The notes: generated by a model not told the origin, from the letters alone. 64,000 bases of DNA from Chitinophaga pinensis DSM 2588 (GCF_000024005.1 NC_013132.1:5512001-5576000), one strand, 5' to 3'; positions 27,109-36,105 are shown, counted from the stretch's first letter. Translations and numbers: made by a program.

Positions 27109-28260
27109 CTATTCTGCCAGGCGGATGCCTGTAAATTGCCATTGATGCTGCGGGTGAAAGAAATTCCGGTATGTATGACGACTATGTCCCTCCGGCGTCA
27201 TCACAGATGCACCCCGTAATACCATCTGGTTCACCATAAACTTACCATTATACTCTCCCACGGCTCCCGGCGCTTTAGTAAATCCCGGGTAAGGCAGGTA
27301 AGCGCTGTTCGTCCACTCCCATCTCGCACCCCATTTAAATTGTTGTGACGCGATTTCCCATTCGGCTTCTGTTGGCAAACGCAGTCCTTTCCAGGCAGCA
27401 TACGCGGCTGCTTCGTAATAACTGATATGACATACCGGAGCAGACAGGTCCAATTCCTGTAAACCGGCATAGGTGTAACACATTCGCCTGCCACCCACCA
27501 GGTGCCAGTATAAAGGGCCAGAGATATCATTCTTTTTCACCCAATCCCAGCCTTCCGCATGCCAATACCTGAAATCCTGGTAAGCCCCTGCCTTTACAAA
27601 AGCCAGGTATTCGCCATTGGTTACCAACTGATCAGCTATCTTATATTCACCCAGATATACCTTGTGCCTGCCCTGCTCATTGTCAAAACAGAAGTCCTTC
27701 CCCTGATGACCGATCTCATATATCCCTGCGGGAATAGTCAGGAAACGGGTATTTACTACTACCGGTTCTTGATAAACAGATGTAGTACTGTATGCCGGGA
27801 ATAATGGATTATGCCCTAGGATGTATTTAATATCAGTATATAATAATTCCTGGTGCTGTTGTTCATGATGCAATCCTAAAGTGATGATCCCGGTAAGTTC
27901 TTTCGTCAATGGTCCGGCAAGCAATGTTCGCATGGCATCATTTACGTGCTGACGATAACTATAAATATCATCTACGGACGGTCGGCTCAGGTTGCCCCGA
28001 TCTGTTCTGATCACCCTTGCTCCGATGGTTTCGTAATAACTATTAAAAACAAAATTATACTGCGAATCGAACTCCGTGTAGGCCGTAAAGTGAGGCTTTA
28101 GTACGAAAGTTTCGAAGAACCAGGTACTGTGTCCGAGGTGCCATTTCGGCGGACTAACATCCATCACCGGTTGTACGACATAATCTTCTCTTGCTAGGGG
28201 CATACATATATTTTCGGTATGTTGTCTTATAGCATTGTATTGAATAAGCAGTTCTTTCAT
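27109..28260 (-). CDS. egtB: Ergothioneine biosynthesis protein EgtB
   Basis: A 383-aa enzyme with an N-terminal DinB_2 domain and a C-terminal formylglycine-generating-enzyme-like domain. The three-His iron site is visible as HLGHSTWFFE and HHEQQHQELLY. The FGE part carries GIYEIGHQGKDFCFDNEQ, RLPTEAEWEIA, WEWTNSAYLPYPGF and FTGIRLAE. EgtB joins hercynine to a Cys-derived thiol with O2 to form the sulfoxide precursor of ergothioneine. The start at 28260 (MKELLIQ) is preferred to 28275. It follows egtD in the same operon. No EgtC or EgtE is nearby. Confidence 0.92.
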   Translation of the reverse strand: MKELLIQYNAIRQHTENICMPLAREDYVVQPVMDVSPPKWHLGHSTWFFETFVLKPHFTAYTEFDSQYNFVFNSYYETIGARVIRTDRGNLSRPSVDDIYSYRQHVNDAMRTLLAGPLTKELTGIITLGLHHEQQHQELLYTDIKYILGHNPLFPAYSTTSVYQEPVVVNTRFLTIPAGIYEIGHQGKDFCFDNEQGRHKVYLGEYKIADQLVTNGEYLAFVKAGAYQDFRYWHAEGWDWVKKNDISGPLYWHLVGGRRMCYTYAGLQELDLSAPVCHISYYEAAAYAAWKGLRLPTEAEWEIASQQFKWGARWEWTNSAYLPYPGFTKAPGAVGEYNGKFMVNQMVLRGASVMTPEGHSRHTYRNFFHPQHQWQFTGIRLAE

Positions 28261-28283
28261 GTTTAAAATCAGCATATTATGAA

Positions 28284-29270
28284 TTATACTACTTCCCAGC
28301 AGACATCTGCAAACCAGTGCCTCGAATCGTAGGTATTATGTACAGGCCGGAAGCCTGTTTTGCCTGCCAATGTGGTCATTTCTTCTATTGCGTACTTCTG
28401 TGAGACCTCCATATAGATGACTTCATCCCGACCAAAGTTGAAATGATTATTGTGGATCGTCACCTGCTGCTCACTCAGACTAACCAGGTAACTTTTACAT
28501 GCACCGGTTACCGGATCGTATGTCTGATAGTGTTCAAACTGTTCAGTTATGAAATTGCCGTTCAGTTCCCGATTGATACGTTTCAATAAATTCAGGTTGA
28601 ACTTCGCAGTAATCCCTGCACTATCATCATAGGCATTCCGGATGGTCCGCGGATGCTTTTTCAGGTCAAAACCGATCAGTACCTGATCACCCGGCTGAAG
28701 TCGTTCCTGCAGATTGCTGCAAAATGAAACCGCCTCACGGGGTTCCATGTTACCGATATTAGCGCCCAGGAACATGACGACTTTCCTGTGGGAGGATAAG
28801 GTCGTCGCCTTATCAAGCATTGCCAGGTACTCACCTTCCAGGCAGTGTATGGAGAGATCAGGTATTTCCCTTTCCAGGCGGTTTTGTAGTTCGGCGAGGA
28901 TATGCCCGGAAATATCAATCGGTATGTAAGTAAAATCGGTGTGACTATCAATCAGATATTGCAGGAGGTATTGTGACTTGGTCGCATCGCCTGCGCCCAG
29001 CTCTATCAGGTCGAATGCATCACCCATAATCATCCCCTGGGCCAGTTCAGCCGTCTTATCGCGAAAGATTTCCAATTCGCAGCGGGTAGGATAATATTCC
29101 GGAGAAGCCATAATCTCCTGGAACAGCTGATCGCCTTCTTTATCATAGAAGTATTTGGCATGTAGTCTTTTAGGCGTCTGGCGTAATCCGTCCAGTACAT
29201 CTGTCGCAAACTGACCAGTTGCTGTATCTGTTGTTATATGCCAGGCTAATACATTTGCATTCATCGTCAT
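28284..29270 (-). CDS. egtD: L-histidine N-alpha-methyltransferase EgtD
   Basis: A 328-aa SAM-dependent methyltransferase that makes hercynine by three methylations of His. Typical blocks are SPEYYPTRCELEIF, the SAM loop IELGAGDATKSQYLLQYL, YIPIDISGHILAEL, FLGANIGNMEPREAV, and LIGFDLKKHPRTIRNAYDDS. The C-terminal region has the substrate residues in YMEVSQKYAIEEMTTLA. It is upstream of egtB with a 23-bp gap and follows the oxidoreductase gene by 5 bp, so the three are one transcription unit. Confidence 0.93.
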   Translation of the reverse strand: MTMNANVLAWHITTDTATGQFATDVLDGLRQTPKRLHAKYFYDKEGDQLFQEIMASPEYYPTRCELEIFRDKTAELAQGMIMGDAFDLIELGAGDATKSQYLLQYLIDSHTDFTYIPIDISGHILAELQNRLEREIPDLSIHCLEGEYLAMLDKATTLSSHRKVVMFLGANIGNMEPREAVSFCSNLQERLQPGDQVLIGFDLKKHPRTIRNAYDDSAGITAKFNLNLLKRINRELNGNFITEQFEHYQTYDPVTGACKSYLVSLSEQQVTIHNNHFNFGRDEVIYMEVSQKYAIEEMTTLAGKTGFRPVHNTYDSRHWFADVCWEVV

Positions 29271-29275
29271 TCAGA

Positions 29276-30250
29276 TTAATGTTGTGGCAGTACTACTATT
29301 TTTCCGTTCGCTATATTGCTGTCCATCAGCTGATGTGCAGCTACGATTTCTTCCAGGGTGAAAATGCCGCCTATGCTTAAACGGATAGCACCGGTTTCTA
29401 CATCCCGGATAAACTGCTGAAAGCTATTGGCATCTATTCTGTATTGTCCGCTGCTGTAAATGGTGAGACTAACCGTAGAAGGTATAAAATCCATCGGTGC
29501 AAAATCTGTTAAAGACCATTGTTCCGACAGGATGCCTGTCATACAGACGATTCCGCCGGGAGCAGCACATTGTAAGGAATCTTTCAGTGTAGTGGTACCG
29601 ACCAGTTCCAGGACTTTATCAAATCCGCCGGCCTGTACCTGCTTCGAATGTACTGCCAAATGACCATCATCAATCAACACATTATCAGCTCCATTCTTTA
29701 ATAAAGCGGCTCTTTTCTCTTCTTTACGCGTGGTTGCTGTAACCGTCAAACCTTGTTTTTTCGCCAGCTGTATTGCCAGCATTCCGATGGACGAGGTGCC
29801 ACCTCTCACCAGTAAAGATTCTCCTTTTGCCATCTTCAGCGCCAGGTGCAAGGAACCGTAGACAGTCTGGAGCATTTCCGGAACAGCGCCCAGCATGTCC
29901 CAGCCCAGGTAACTTTCAAATGCGTAAAGGAGTTCTTGGGGGAGTACGGCATATTCGGCGTAGCCGCCATCAAAAACCCGTCCCATGCCCCCCATAAAGG
30001 CGGCTACTTTTTGTCCGGATGTCCACTCACCGGAAGGATCCTGTACTACTTCACCGACACATTCAATCCCGAGTATCCTGGGAAACGCTACACCCGGTGA
30101 CATCCCTTTCCGTGTCATCAGCTCCGATCTGTTCAGTCCAAAGGCTTTTATTTTCACCAGTACCCATCCGGCTGGTACTTCAGGGATCGCCCTTTCTTCG
30201 ATGATCAATTGTTCCGGACCGCCCGGATGATATATGACTGCTGCTTTCAT
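29276..30250 (-). CDS. Quinone oxidoreductase-type MDR dehydrogenase
   Basis: A 324-aa zinc-free medium-chain reductase. The N-terminal part reads MKAAVIYHPGGPEQLIIEER, typical of quinone oxidoreductases, and the NADPH site is VRGGTSSIGMLAIQLAKKQG. The zinc-binding GHE is replaced by GIECVGEV. It should reduce enones or quinones with NADPH. It is just upstream of egtD (5 bp), which may be a chance operon member rather than part of ergothioneine synthesis. Confidence 0.88.
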   Translation of the reverse strand: MKAAVIYHPGGPEQLIIEERAIPEVPAGWVLVKIKAFGLNRSELMTRKGMSPGVAFPRILGIECVGEVVQDPSGEWTSGQKVAAFMGGMGRVFDGGYAEYAVLPQELLYAFESYLGWDMLGAVPEMLQTVYGSLHLALKMAKGESLLVRGGTSSIGMLAIQLAKKQGLTVTATTRKEEKRAALLKNGADNVLIDDGHLAVHSKQVQAGGFDKVLELVGTTTLKDSLQCAAPGGIVCMTGILSEQWSLTDFAPMDFIPSTVSLTIYSSGQYRIDANSFQQFIRDVETGAIRLSIGGIFTLEEIVAAHQLMDSNIANGKIVVLPQH

Positions 30251-30264
30251 GATGATTTGTTTTA

Positions 30265-30678
30265 TTATTTTAGTTTCACGTGGTTAAACATGTACCGGAA
30301 GATCTTCCAGTCTTCCTTGTCTTTTCTGAGTACAAAGAAGTCCCGGCTCTGCTGTGTGATTAATTGCTGTGTTGCTGCATCTGTTAGTTTTGCCTCGGCG
30401 CTGGCGCGTACAAATGCATACGGCAGACTGATCTCCGCTTCTTTTATTGTAAACCCGATCTGAAAATGAGACCGTTGCAGATATCCATTACCGGTATTTT
30501 TCAGATCGGCTGCTTTCAGAATTCTAAAACCATCTGGCATAAACACGGCATCTTCAGAGAAGAAAGAAGAAATGATGCCTATATTTGCGGCATTCAGTGT
30601 GGCGGCAAAATCTGATAATAATTTTTCTATCGCCTGATTTTCATGCTGGCTTTGCATAGCGTCTTCAATTTGATGCAA
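30265..30678 (-). CDS. SnoaL/NTF2-like protein
   Basis: A 137-aa alpha/beta-barrel protein of the SnoaL-like/YybH type. Hallmarks are AIEKLLSDFAATLNAANIGI, FFSEDAVFMPDGF and the closing DWKIFRYMFNHVKLK. The role is unknown; such folds bind small hydrophobic molecules or act as isomerases. Start may also be the ATG at 30657 (MQSQHENQ). It lies 14 bp before the oxidoreductase gene and is probably the first gene of that operon. Confidence 0.82.
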   Translation of the reverse strand: MHQIEDAMQSQHENQAIEKLLSDFAATLNAANIGIISSFFSEDAVFMPDGFRILKAADLKNTGNGYLQRSHFQIGFTIKEAEISLPYAFVRASAEAKLTDAATQQLITQQSRDFFVLRKDKEDWKIFRYMFNHVKLK

Positions 30679-31011
30679 AGGTGGCGCATCCGGGCTACCT
30701 GGTACAATAAACCATCTTAATAAATAGTCTTAATCTAGTTTAAGGGTAGGTATTACTACTGCACATAAAAAGAAGATATACAAGCTGTTATTTTCTTATT
30801 ATCTTCGTAACCATATTTAATCGTATGACATATTCTTTCTTCGCTTCCAATACGCCTCCTCCGGTAGCCTGAAAGGCTGAATAACCGGATTATCCGTTGC
30901 CCGCCTCTAAAACGGGCGAGGTATTTTCTGCAATTTATTGTCTCATTCAAGGTTGTTTAGCCGCCACCTGGCAGGTACTGATCATTTAATATCTATTCAC
31001 ACAATCTTGAA
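30679..31011. promoter_or_regulatory. Intergenic leader region of the DMT-ProX operon
   Basis: The 333-bp gap holds several ordered elements. A near-consensus -7 box, TATCTTCG, is at 30800-30807. A 15-codon frame at 30825-30872 reads MTYSFFASNTPPPVA, with three Pro codons in a row. A nested stem follows: CCGGT/ACCGG enclosing AGCCT-GAA-AGGCT (30861-30888). Last is an H-type pseudoknot: GCCCG (30899-30903) pairs with CGGGC (30913-30917), and the loop CCTC (30904-30907) with GAGG (30918-30921). The layout resembles a leader-peptide attenuator, but no T-run follows. Confidence 0.4.
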
Positions 31012-31911
31012 ATGAAAAATTTTAGATATCCATTCATGGTCCTTCTCGGAGGAGCGATGTACGGAACGATGTCGTCATTCGTCCGCTTAATCTATTCATA
31101 TGGTTATAATGCAGCAGAAATTGCCTTTTCGCAGGCATTATTAGCGGCGCTATTCTTAGGCATACTCTTATCAGTGAGCAATTTCCGGGCAGCGAAGACG
31201 CCCTTATCCCGCCGGGATCTGTTCTCATTACTATTAACCGGCGGTATCATTGGTATTACCAATTTCCTTTATTATCAGTCGGTAAGTTATATCTCCGCGT
31301 CGCTTGCCATTGTGATCCTGATGCAGTTCACCTGGTTCAGTTTACTGTTGGAATGGGTCGTTTTTGGTCAGCAGCCAGGTAAAGCTGAAGGGATAACTGT
31401 TATCTTTATCCTGATTGGTACGGTGATGGCGGGCGACCTGCTTCATGCAAAGGAACTATCTTTCTCCTGGCAGGGTATTGTACTTGCCCTGGCATCTTCA
31501 TTGACTTATGCTATTTATATTGTTGCTAACAGCAGGGTAAGGAAGGATGTAAAGTGGCAGTCGAAAAGTACGCTTATCATGGTTGGTTCGGCAGTGACTA
31601 TTTTTATCGTCAATGCAAAAACGATCCTTGTTTCGAATCACTTCGGATATGATTTCCTCGGATGGGCGATCTTCCTGGCAGTGGTAGGTACGACTATACC
31701 GACAGCACTATTCGCAGTGGGTATTCCGCATATCGGTGCGGGCGCCAGTTCTATCCTGATGACGATCGAATTTCCGGTAGCCGTTATCTGTGCGCATATT
31801 GTTTTAAAGGAGTCAGTCAGTCCTTTACAGATAGGCGGTATCGTTGTGATGCTTGCAGCGATTGCTGCGATGAACTATTATAAATCATTAAAAACCAGTA
31901 AGGAAATATAA
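31012..31911 (+). CDS. DMT-superfamily (EamA) transporter
   Basis: A 299-aa protein with ten predicted membrane helices and two EamA repeats (start VLLGGAMYGTMSSFVRLIYS; second repeat from about residue 150). The family exports amino acids, nucleotides or other metabolites. It starts 140 nt after a possible regulatory leader and is followed after 2 bp by a ProX-type tRNA editing gene, so the two are one operon. Confidence 0.88.
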   Translation: MKNFRYPFMVLLGGAMYGTMSSFVRLIYSYGYNAAEIAFSQALLAALFLGILLSVSNFRAAKTPLSRRDLFSLLLTGGIIGITNFLYYQSVSYISASLAIVILMQFTWFSLLLEWVVFGQQPGKAEGITVIFILIGTVMAGDLLHAKELSFSWQGIVLALASSLTYAIYIVANSRVRKDVKWQSKSTLIMVGSAVTIFIVNAKTILVSNHFGYDFLGWAIFLAVVGTTIPTALFAVGIPHIGAGASSILMTIEFPVAVICAHIVLKESVSPLQIGGIVVMLAAIAAMNYYKSLKTSKEI

Positions 31912-31913
31912 TT

Positions 31914-32453
31914 ATGATCAATGTAAGTGAAGTGATGAAGACGGCTCCGGGGACGTTTAAAACACCATTACAGCAAATGGTTTATACAACATTGGAGCAG
32001 CAGCATATTCCGTTTGAAAGAGTGGAAAATGATGAAGCGATTACGATGGAAGACTGTATACAGATCAATGACCGTTTGCAAATGAAGACGGTTAAAACGC
32101 TCTTTTTGTGTAACCGTCAGCAGACCGCCTTTTATCTTTTTGTCACTACGGCGGATAAACCTTTCGTGACCAAAGACCTGAGCAGTGCGCTTAGTATTTC
32201 CCGTGTATCATTTGCACCGGCGGAGTTACTTTTAAGTATGCTGGGGACGACCATAGGCGCTACCACTATCTTCGGCGTACTACTGGATACCGAAAATAAA
32301 GTACAATTAGTCATTGATAGTGACGTACTTAAAGAAGAATGGTATGGTTGCAGTGATGGCACTACGACCAGTTATATGAAGATCAATACAGACTGGGTAG
32401 TAAATGTATTCCCGGAATATGCAAAACATCCCGCGAAGATCATTCAGATATAA
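31914..32453 (+). CDS. YbaK/ProX-type aminoacyl-tRNA deacylase
   Basis: A 179-aa protein of the YbaK/ProRS-editing superfamily. Blocks include VYTTLEQQHIPFERVENDEA, LQMKTVKTLFLCNRQ with the active-site Lys, FYLFVTTADKPFVTKDLSSA and LGTTIGATTIFGVLLDTENK. Such proteins hydrolyse mischarged tRNA, mostly Ala- or Cys-tRNA(Pro). It is coupled to the EamA transporter, with a 2-bp gap, and ends in a terminator. A conserved link to proline-rich regulation would fit the Pro codons in the upstream leader. Confidence 0.88.
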   Translation: MINVSEVMKTAPGTFKTPLQQMVYTTLEQQHIPFERVENDEAITMEDCIQINDRLQMKTVKTLFLCNRQQTAFYLFVTTADKPFVTKDLSSALSISRVSFAPAELLLSMLGTTIGATTIFGVLLDTENKVQLVIDSDVLKEEWYGCSDGTTTSYMKINTDWVVNVFPEYAKHPAKIIQI

Positions 32454-32471
32454 TCGTATTATTAAAACAAA

Positions 32472-32510
32472 GACCGGCAGATGGGATGATGCCCCCTGCC
32501 GGTCCTTTTA
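32472..32510 (+). terminator. Terminator of the DMT-ProX operon
   Basis: GACCGGCAG (32472-32480) pairs with CTGCCGGTC (32496-32504) over a 15-base loop, followed by CTTTTATTA. A clear intrinsic terminator. Confidence 0.75.
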
Positions 32511-32534
32511 TTATATATAATATAAATAATGTTT

Positions 32535-34073
32535 CTATTTTGGTTCTGCTGCCACCCTGTAATCAGGATCTTCCAATACATTCACCTCTATCACCCCTTC
32601 CGCATTCTGCAAGAGCAGACGGCAATCTTCACTCAGATGACGCAGGTGTAGTTTTTTGTTAACTTTCTGATATCGCTCCGTCAGTTTATTCAATGCATCG
32701 ATAGCACTCATATCGGCTACACGACTTTCCTTAAAATCAACGATCACTTCCGACGGATCATTTTGCACATCAAACTTATCCAGGAAGACGGAAACCGATC
32801 CAAAAAACAAAGGACCGTAGATCTCATAATGTCTGATCCCCTGTTCATCTGTGTATTTCCTGGCGCGGATCCGTTTGGCGCTTTCCCAGGCAAAAACGAG
32901 TGCGGAAATAATCACACCTATTAATACCGCTAATGCTAGGTTGTGCAACCATACGGTGATCAATGCCACCAGGATACCTACCGCTACGTCGTGACGAGGC
33001 ATCTTATTGATGATCCGCAAACTGATCCATTCAAATGTCCCGATAGCCACCATGATCATCACACCTACCAGCGCAGCCATAGGTACTCTTTCAATGACAG
33101 GCGCACCGAAGAGAATGATCAACAGAATAGTCAATGCTGCGATGATACCAGAGAGTCTGGCCCTGGAACCTGCTGAGAGGTTTACAAAAGACTGTGCGAT
33201 CATGGCGCATCCGCCCATACCGGTGAAAAAGCCATTTACGATATTGGCCGTACCCTGGGCGACAGCTTCTTTATTACCTCTTCCCTTGGTACCAGTGATT
33301 TCATCTACCACGTTTAAAGTCAGCAGACTTTCAATCAATCCCACACCCGCCATAACCAGTGAATAAGGGAAAATGACCTTAAGTGTATCAAAACTGAAAG
33401 GTACTACGGGGATATGAAATGGCGGGAAACCACCGCTGATGGAAGCAATGTCTTTAACGGTCTTTGTTTCGATACCAAGTCCCAGTACCAGCAAGAAGAC
33501 CACGATGATGGCGACCAGTGAGGCTGGTACGGCTTTGGTCAGTTTCGGGAATAGCAGTACAATGACGATGGTTACTGCTACCAGTCCCAACATGGTCCAT
33601 AAGGCAGGACCCGACAACCATTCCATGCCGTTACCGGTATTGATCCTGAATTGCTGGATCTGGGCCATAAAAATGATTACGGCCAGGCCATTTACAAATC
33701 CGTACATCACTGGTTGTGGTACCAGTCGGATAAACTTCCCTAATCTGAAGATACCTACACTGAGCTGGAAAAGGCCGGCTAAAGCGACTGCTGCGAATAC
33801 GTATTCTACCCCATGTGACTGCATCAGGGCTATCAATACGACTACGGTAGCGCCCGCCCCTCCCGATACCATGCCAGGTCTGCCGCCGAAAACGGCTGTG
33901 ATCAGTCCCATCAGAAAAGCGGCATATAAACCGGTGAGCGGTGACAATCCCGCCAGAATGGCAAAAGATAGCGACTCAGGGATCATGGTCATGGCCACGG
34001 TCAGCCCGGCCAATACTTCAGTCTTGTAATTGACCTTTTGTTTAAAGTCAAATAAATTAAGGTAAGCCTTCAC
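32535..34073 (-). CDS. SulP-family inorganic anion transporter with STAS domain
   Basis: A 512-aa permease with about 11-12 membrane helices and a C-terminal STAS domain (residues about 400-500, VIVDFKESRVADMSAIDALN). The SulP signature begins at VLAGLTVAMTMIPESLSFAI. It may carry sulfate, bicarbonate or another small anion. It is a single gene with an upstream spacer of 210 bp that must carry its promoter. Confidence 0.9.
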   Translation of the reverse strand: MKAYLNLFDFKQKVNYKTEVLAGLTVAMTMIPESLSFAILAGLSPLTGLYAAFLMGLITAVFGGRPGMVSGGAGATVVVLIALMQSHGVEYVFAAVALAGLFQLSVGIFRLGKFIRLVPQPVMYGFVNGLAVIIFMAQIQQFRINTGNGMEWLSGPALWTMLGLVAVTIVIVLLFPKLTKAVPASLVAIIVVFLLVLGLGIETKTVKDIASISGGFPPFHIPVVPFSFDTLKVIFPYSLVMAGVGLIESLLTLNVVDEITGTKGRGNKEAVAQGTANIVNGFFTGMGGCAMIAQSFVNLSAGSRARLSGIIAALTILLIILFGAPVIERVPMAALVGVMIMVAIGTFEWISLRIINKMPRHDVAVGILVALITVWLHNLALAVLIGVIISALVFAWESAKRIRARKYTDEQGIRHYEIYGPLFFGSVSVFLDKFDVQNDPSEVIVDFKESRVADMSAIDALNKLTERYQKVNKKLHLRHLSEDCRLLLQNAEGVIEVNVLEDPDYRVAAEPK

Positions 34074-34283
34074 GAAAATGAAAGTTTAAAAAGTAAAATG
34101 AATAAGTGATTACGGATGATGTGAATAGAACAGTGCGCTCACCTGTAACAGCAGGGCGTAAGCGATAGTAAGTTATTAACTATCAAGGTGGAGTCACGGG
34201 AGATGATGTGATATTTCTGTTCATTGTTGCGCGAAGGTATGCAAAAAGAGGTTGATATGCAATGCCTTTGCATTAATCTGTTA

Positions 34284-34871
34284 CTACTGACTTAGACTAC
34301 GCTCTTTCCTGATCTTACTAAGAAACTCGGGGGTGATCCCGATATAGGAAGCGATCTGTGTATTGGGCAGGCGGTTGGCCAGATGGGGGTATTGCTCCAT
34401 AAAGTACAGGTAGCGCTCCTCTGCCGTCGCGCTGATGTTCAGGAGTAAGCGGTTCTGTAAGGCGATATACTTCTGTTCGATAATAATACGGAAGTTACGG
34501 TCAAACTTGTGGTAGTTCGTATAGAGGTAGATCAGGTCCTCATGTTTGATCTGGAGCACGGTCGTTGGTTCGACGGCCTCGATGTATACTTTCCCCGGCT
34601 TTTCCGGATAGAAACTGGCCATATCGGTAATCCAGTCATTTTCCGCGACAAACTGCAGGTTATGCTCTTTGCCGGAGGCATCGACTGCATACATTTTCAG
34701 GCATCCGCTTACGACGAAGGTAAAATGCCGGCATACATCTCCGGCTTGCAGGACGAAACCCCGTCTTTTGATCCTGCGTTCGCTGAAGCGGATGGACAGT
34801 TCCTCTTTTTCCTTTGCGGTCAGCGGAAAGTAGTTTTTAAAGTATCGGATCAATGGTTCAACCAAGGTCAT
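34284..34871 (-). CDS. Crp/Fnr-family transcriptional regulator
   Basis: About 195 aa: an N-terminal cyclic-nucleotide-like domain (VLQAGDVCRHFTFVVSGCLK) and a C-terminal helix-turn-helix (RLPNTQIASYIGITPEFLSK). It lacks the N-terminal Cys cluster of FNR, so it should sense a small ligand rather than oxygen through FeS. I took the ATG at 34871 (MTLVEPLIRYFKNY), which gives the usual family length; an upstream start at 34931 is also open. It lies divergent from the DinB gene and may control it. Confidence 0.85.
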   Translation of the reverse strand: MTLVEPLIRYFKNYFPLTAKEKEELSIRFSERRIKRRGFVLQAGDVCRHFTFVVSGCLKMYAVDASGKEHNLQFVAENDWITDMASFYPEKPGKVYIEAVEPTTVLQIKHEDLIYLYTNYHKFDRNFRIIIEQKYIALQNRLLLNISATAEERYLYFMEQYPHLANRLPNTQIASYIGITPEFLSKIRKERSLSQ

Positions 34872-35032
34872 ATAATATTTGAGTAATACCCCGGGCCAAA
34901 GATACAATTCTTTAAGAGTGTTCATTTTCACTATGGCGAAAAGATCAGACTGTTAATATAGGTTAAACTAAATCCGGCTGAACAGTGTTAAATTTATGCC
35001 AGTGCATTTTGCCACCAATAAAAATACACGTA

Positions 35033-35563
35033 ATGAAAACTGTTACTTTTTTTCAGACCCTGCTGCTCCTCCTGGGTATAAGCGGTATCGTCAGGGCACA
35101 AACTTCCGGTGACGATATCGTAAAAGAGTGGGAACGCGCAAAAGCGTATACCAAAGAGTACCTGGACGCGATGCCGGACAAGGACTATTCACTCAAGCCA
35201 ACACCTGAAATGCGTTCTTTTGCAGAGCAGATGTTGCACATTGCCGACGCCAATTATGGTTTCTCTTCGGCAGCCACTGGTGAAAAACCGCCTTTCGGTT
35301 TTGGAGAGGCCGAAAAAACGGCTGACAAATCCAAAGAAGGGGTCACAAAGGTGGTGATGGAAAGCTATGACTTTGCCATCAGCTGTATTAAAAAACTGAC
35401 ACCTGCACAGCTGAACGAAAAGTTCAAACTGATGGATCGTTTTGAAATCACTAAAGAACAGGCATTTGAGAAAGCCTTCGAACACCAGACCCACCACCGT
35501 GGACAAACGACCGTTTACCTGCGGCTGGCTGGTGCAAAACCGCCTATGGAGAAATTGTTCTAA
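35033..35563 (+). CDS. Exported DinB-family protein
   Basis: A 176-aa protein: signal peptide MKTVTFFQTLLLLLGISGIV, then a DinB four-helix domain with three metal-type His in MLHIADANYGFSS and FEHQTHHRGQTTVYLRLAG. DinB-like proteins are thiol-dependent transferases or metal proteins, usually cytoplasmic; the export signal is less usual. The ATG at 35033 is preferred over the 34985 frame start. It is divergent from the Crp-like regulator and ends in a terminator. Confidence 0.85.
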   Translation: MKTVTFFQTLLLLLGISGIVRAQTSGDDIVKEWERAKAYTKEYLDAMPDKDYSLKPTPEMRSFAEQMLHIADANYGFSSAATGEKPPFGFGEAEKTADKSKEGVTKVVMESYDFAISCIKKLTPAQLNEKFKLMDRFEITKEQAFEKAFEHQTHHRGQTTVYLRLAGAKPPMEKLF

Positions 35564-35573
35564 CCATAATATG

Positions 35574-35606
35574 AGGCTATTCACCCCTGGTGGATAGCCT
35601 TTTTTA
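35574..35606 (+). terminator. Terminator after the DinB gene
   Basis: AGGCTAT (35574-35580) pairs with ATAGCCT (35594-35600), helped by an inner CACC/GGTG pair, then TTTTT. A clear intrinsic terminator. Confidence 0.75.
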
Positions 35607-35887
35607 ATGTACATCATTTCCCTCATCATTTTCAGTTTACCGGGTTAAATAATCGCATATCCTTTCTGACGAATCCTGTAAAGTCTCCTACCTGCAGATA
35701 CATAGCTATCCTGAAGTAGCTATAGCGCGCCCTTCAAACAATATTACACAGACTTTTATGTGAATAATGAGACAGTAACTGTCCTTGTAAATACAATACA
35801 AATTTACGCTAAAAGGCAGAGAAAAGGTGTGCGGGAAATACTGATTTCTACCTTTCTTATCCTGAATAGGCGCCGTTTATTCTTTTG

Positions 35888-35937
35888 TTATCCTACGTTC
35901 ATCTTACGTTCGTGAACGTAAGATGAACGTAGGATAA
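35888..35937. repeat. 50-bp near-perfect palindrome
   Basis: Two 24-nt arms, starting TTATCCTACG on the left and ending CGTAGGATAA on the right, pair without mismatch around a 2-base centre (GT at 35912-35913). Each arm holds two copies of TACGTTC in direct order. It could be a mobile REP-like unit, a very stable hairpin or a protein-binding site. It is 170 bp before the dehydrogenase gene. Confidence 0.85.
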
Positions 35938-36024
35938 GCATTATCTAATAAATATCAAACCGGAGACAAAAGACGTTTCCAGCCTCCCCTGCCCGCTAAA
36001 AATACTCCTTTTTTCCTGGCCCTC

Positions 36025-36085
36025 TCAACAAAACAACTTTGGACTTTTCAACAAAATAAAGATCGCTGGTTTCTCCCCAATTTTG
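36025..36085 (+). promoter_or_regulatory. Activator-type promoter of the SDR-AraC module 1
   Basis: Direct repeats TCAACAAA at 36025-36032 and 36048-36055 are 23 bp apart. The second ends 22 bp before CAATTTTG (36078-36085), a near-consensus -7 box. There is no TTTG at the -33 position, which fits activation by a protein bound over it. The same layout occurs at 43770-43842. Confidence 0.6.
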
Positions 36086-36105
36086 TACTGCGTAAATGAA
36101 AAATC

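Larger units (their letters stand above)
35607..36105. other. Intergenic region with a long palindrome
   Basis: No gene is seen in these 500 bp. They hold a small inverted repeat (ATAGCTA-N8-TAGCTAT near 35704-35725), the 50-bp palindrome at 35888-35937, and the promoter region of the dehydrogenase gene at 36106 (separate entries). Confidence 0.5.

Noticed and set aside
30756..30950. 64-codon minus-strand frame before the EamA gene
   Set aside because: Basic, low-complexity composition, no start context, and it overlaps the likely leader region.
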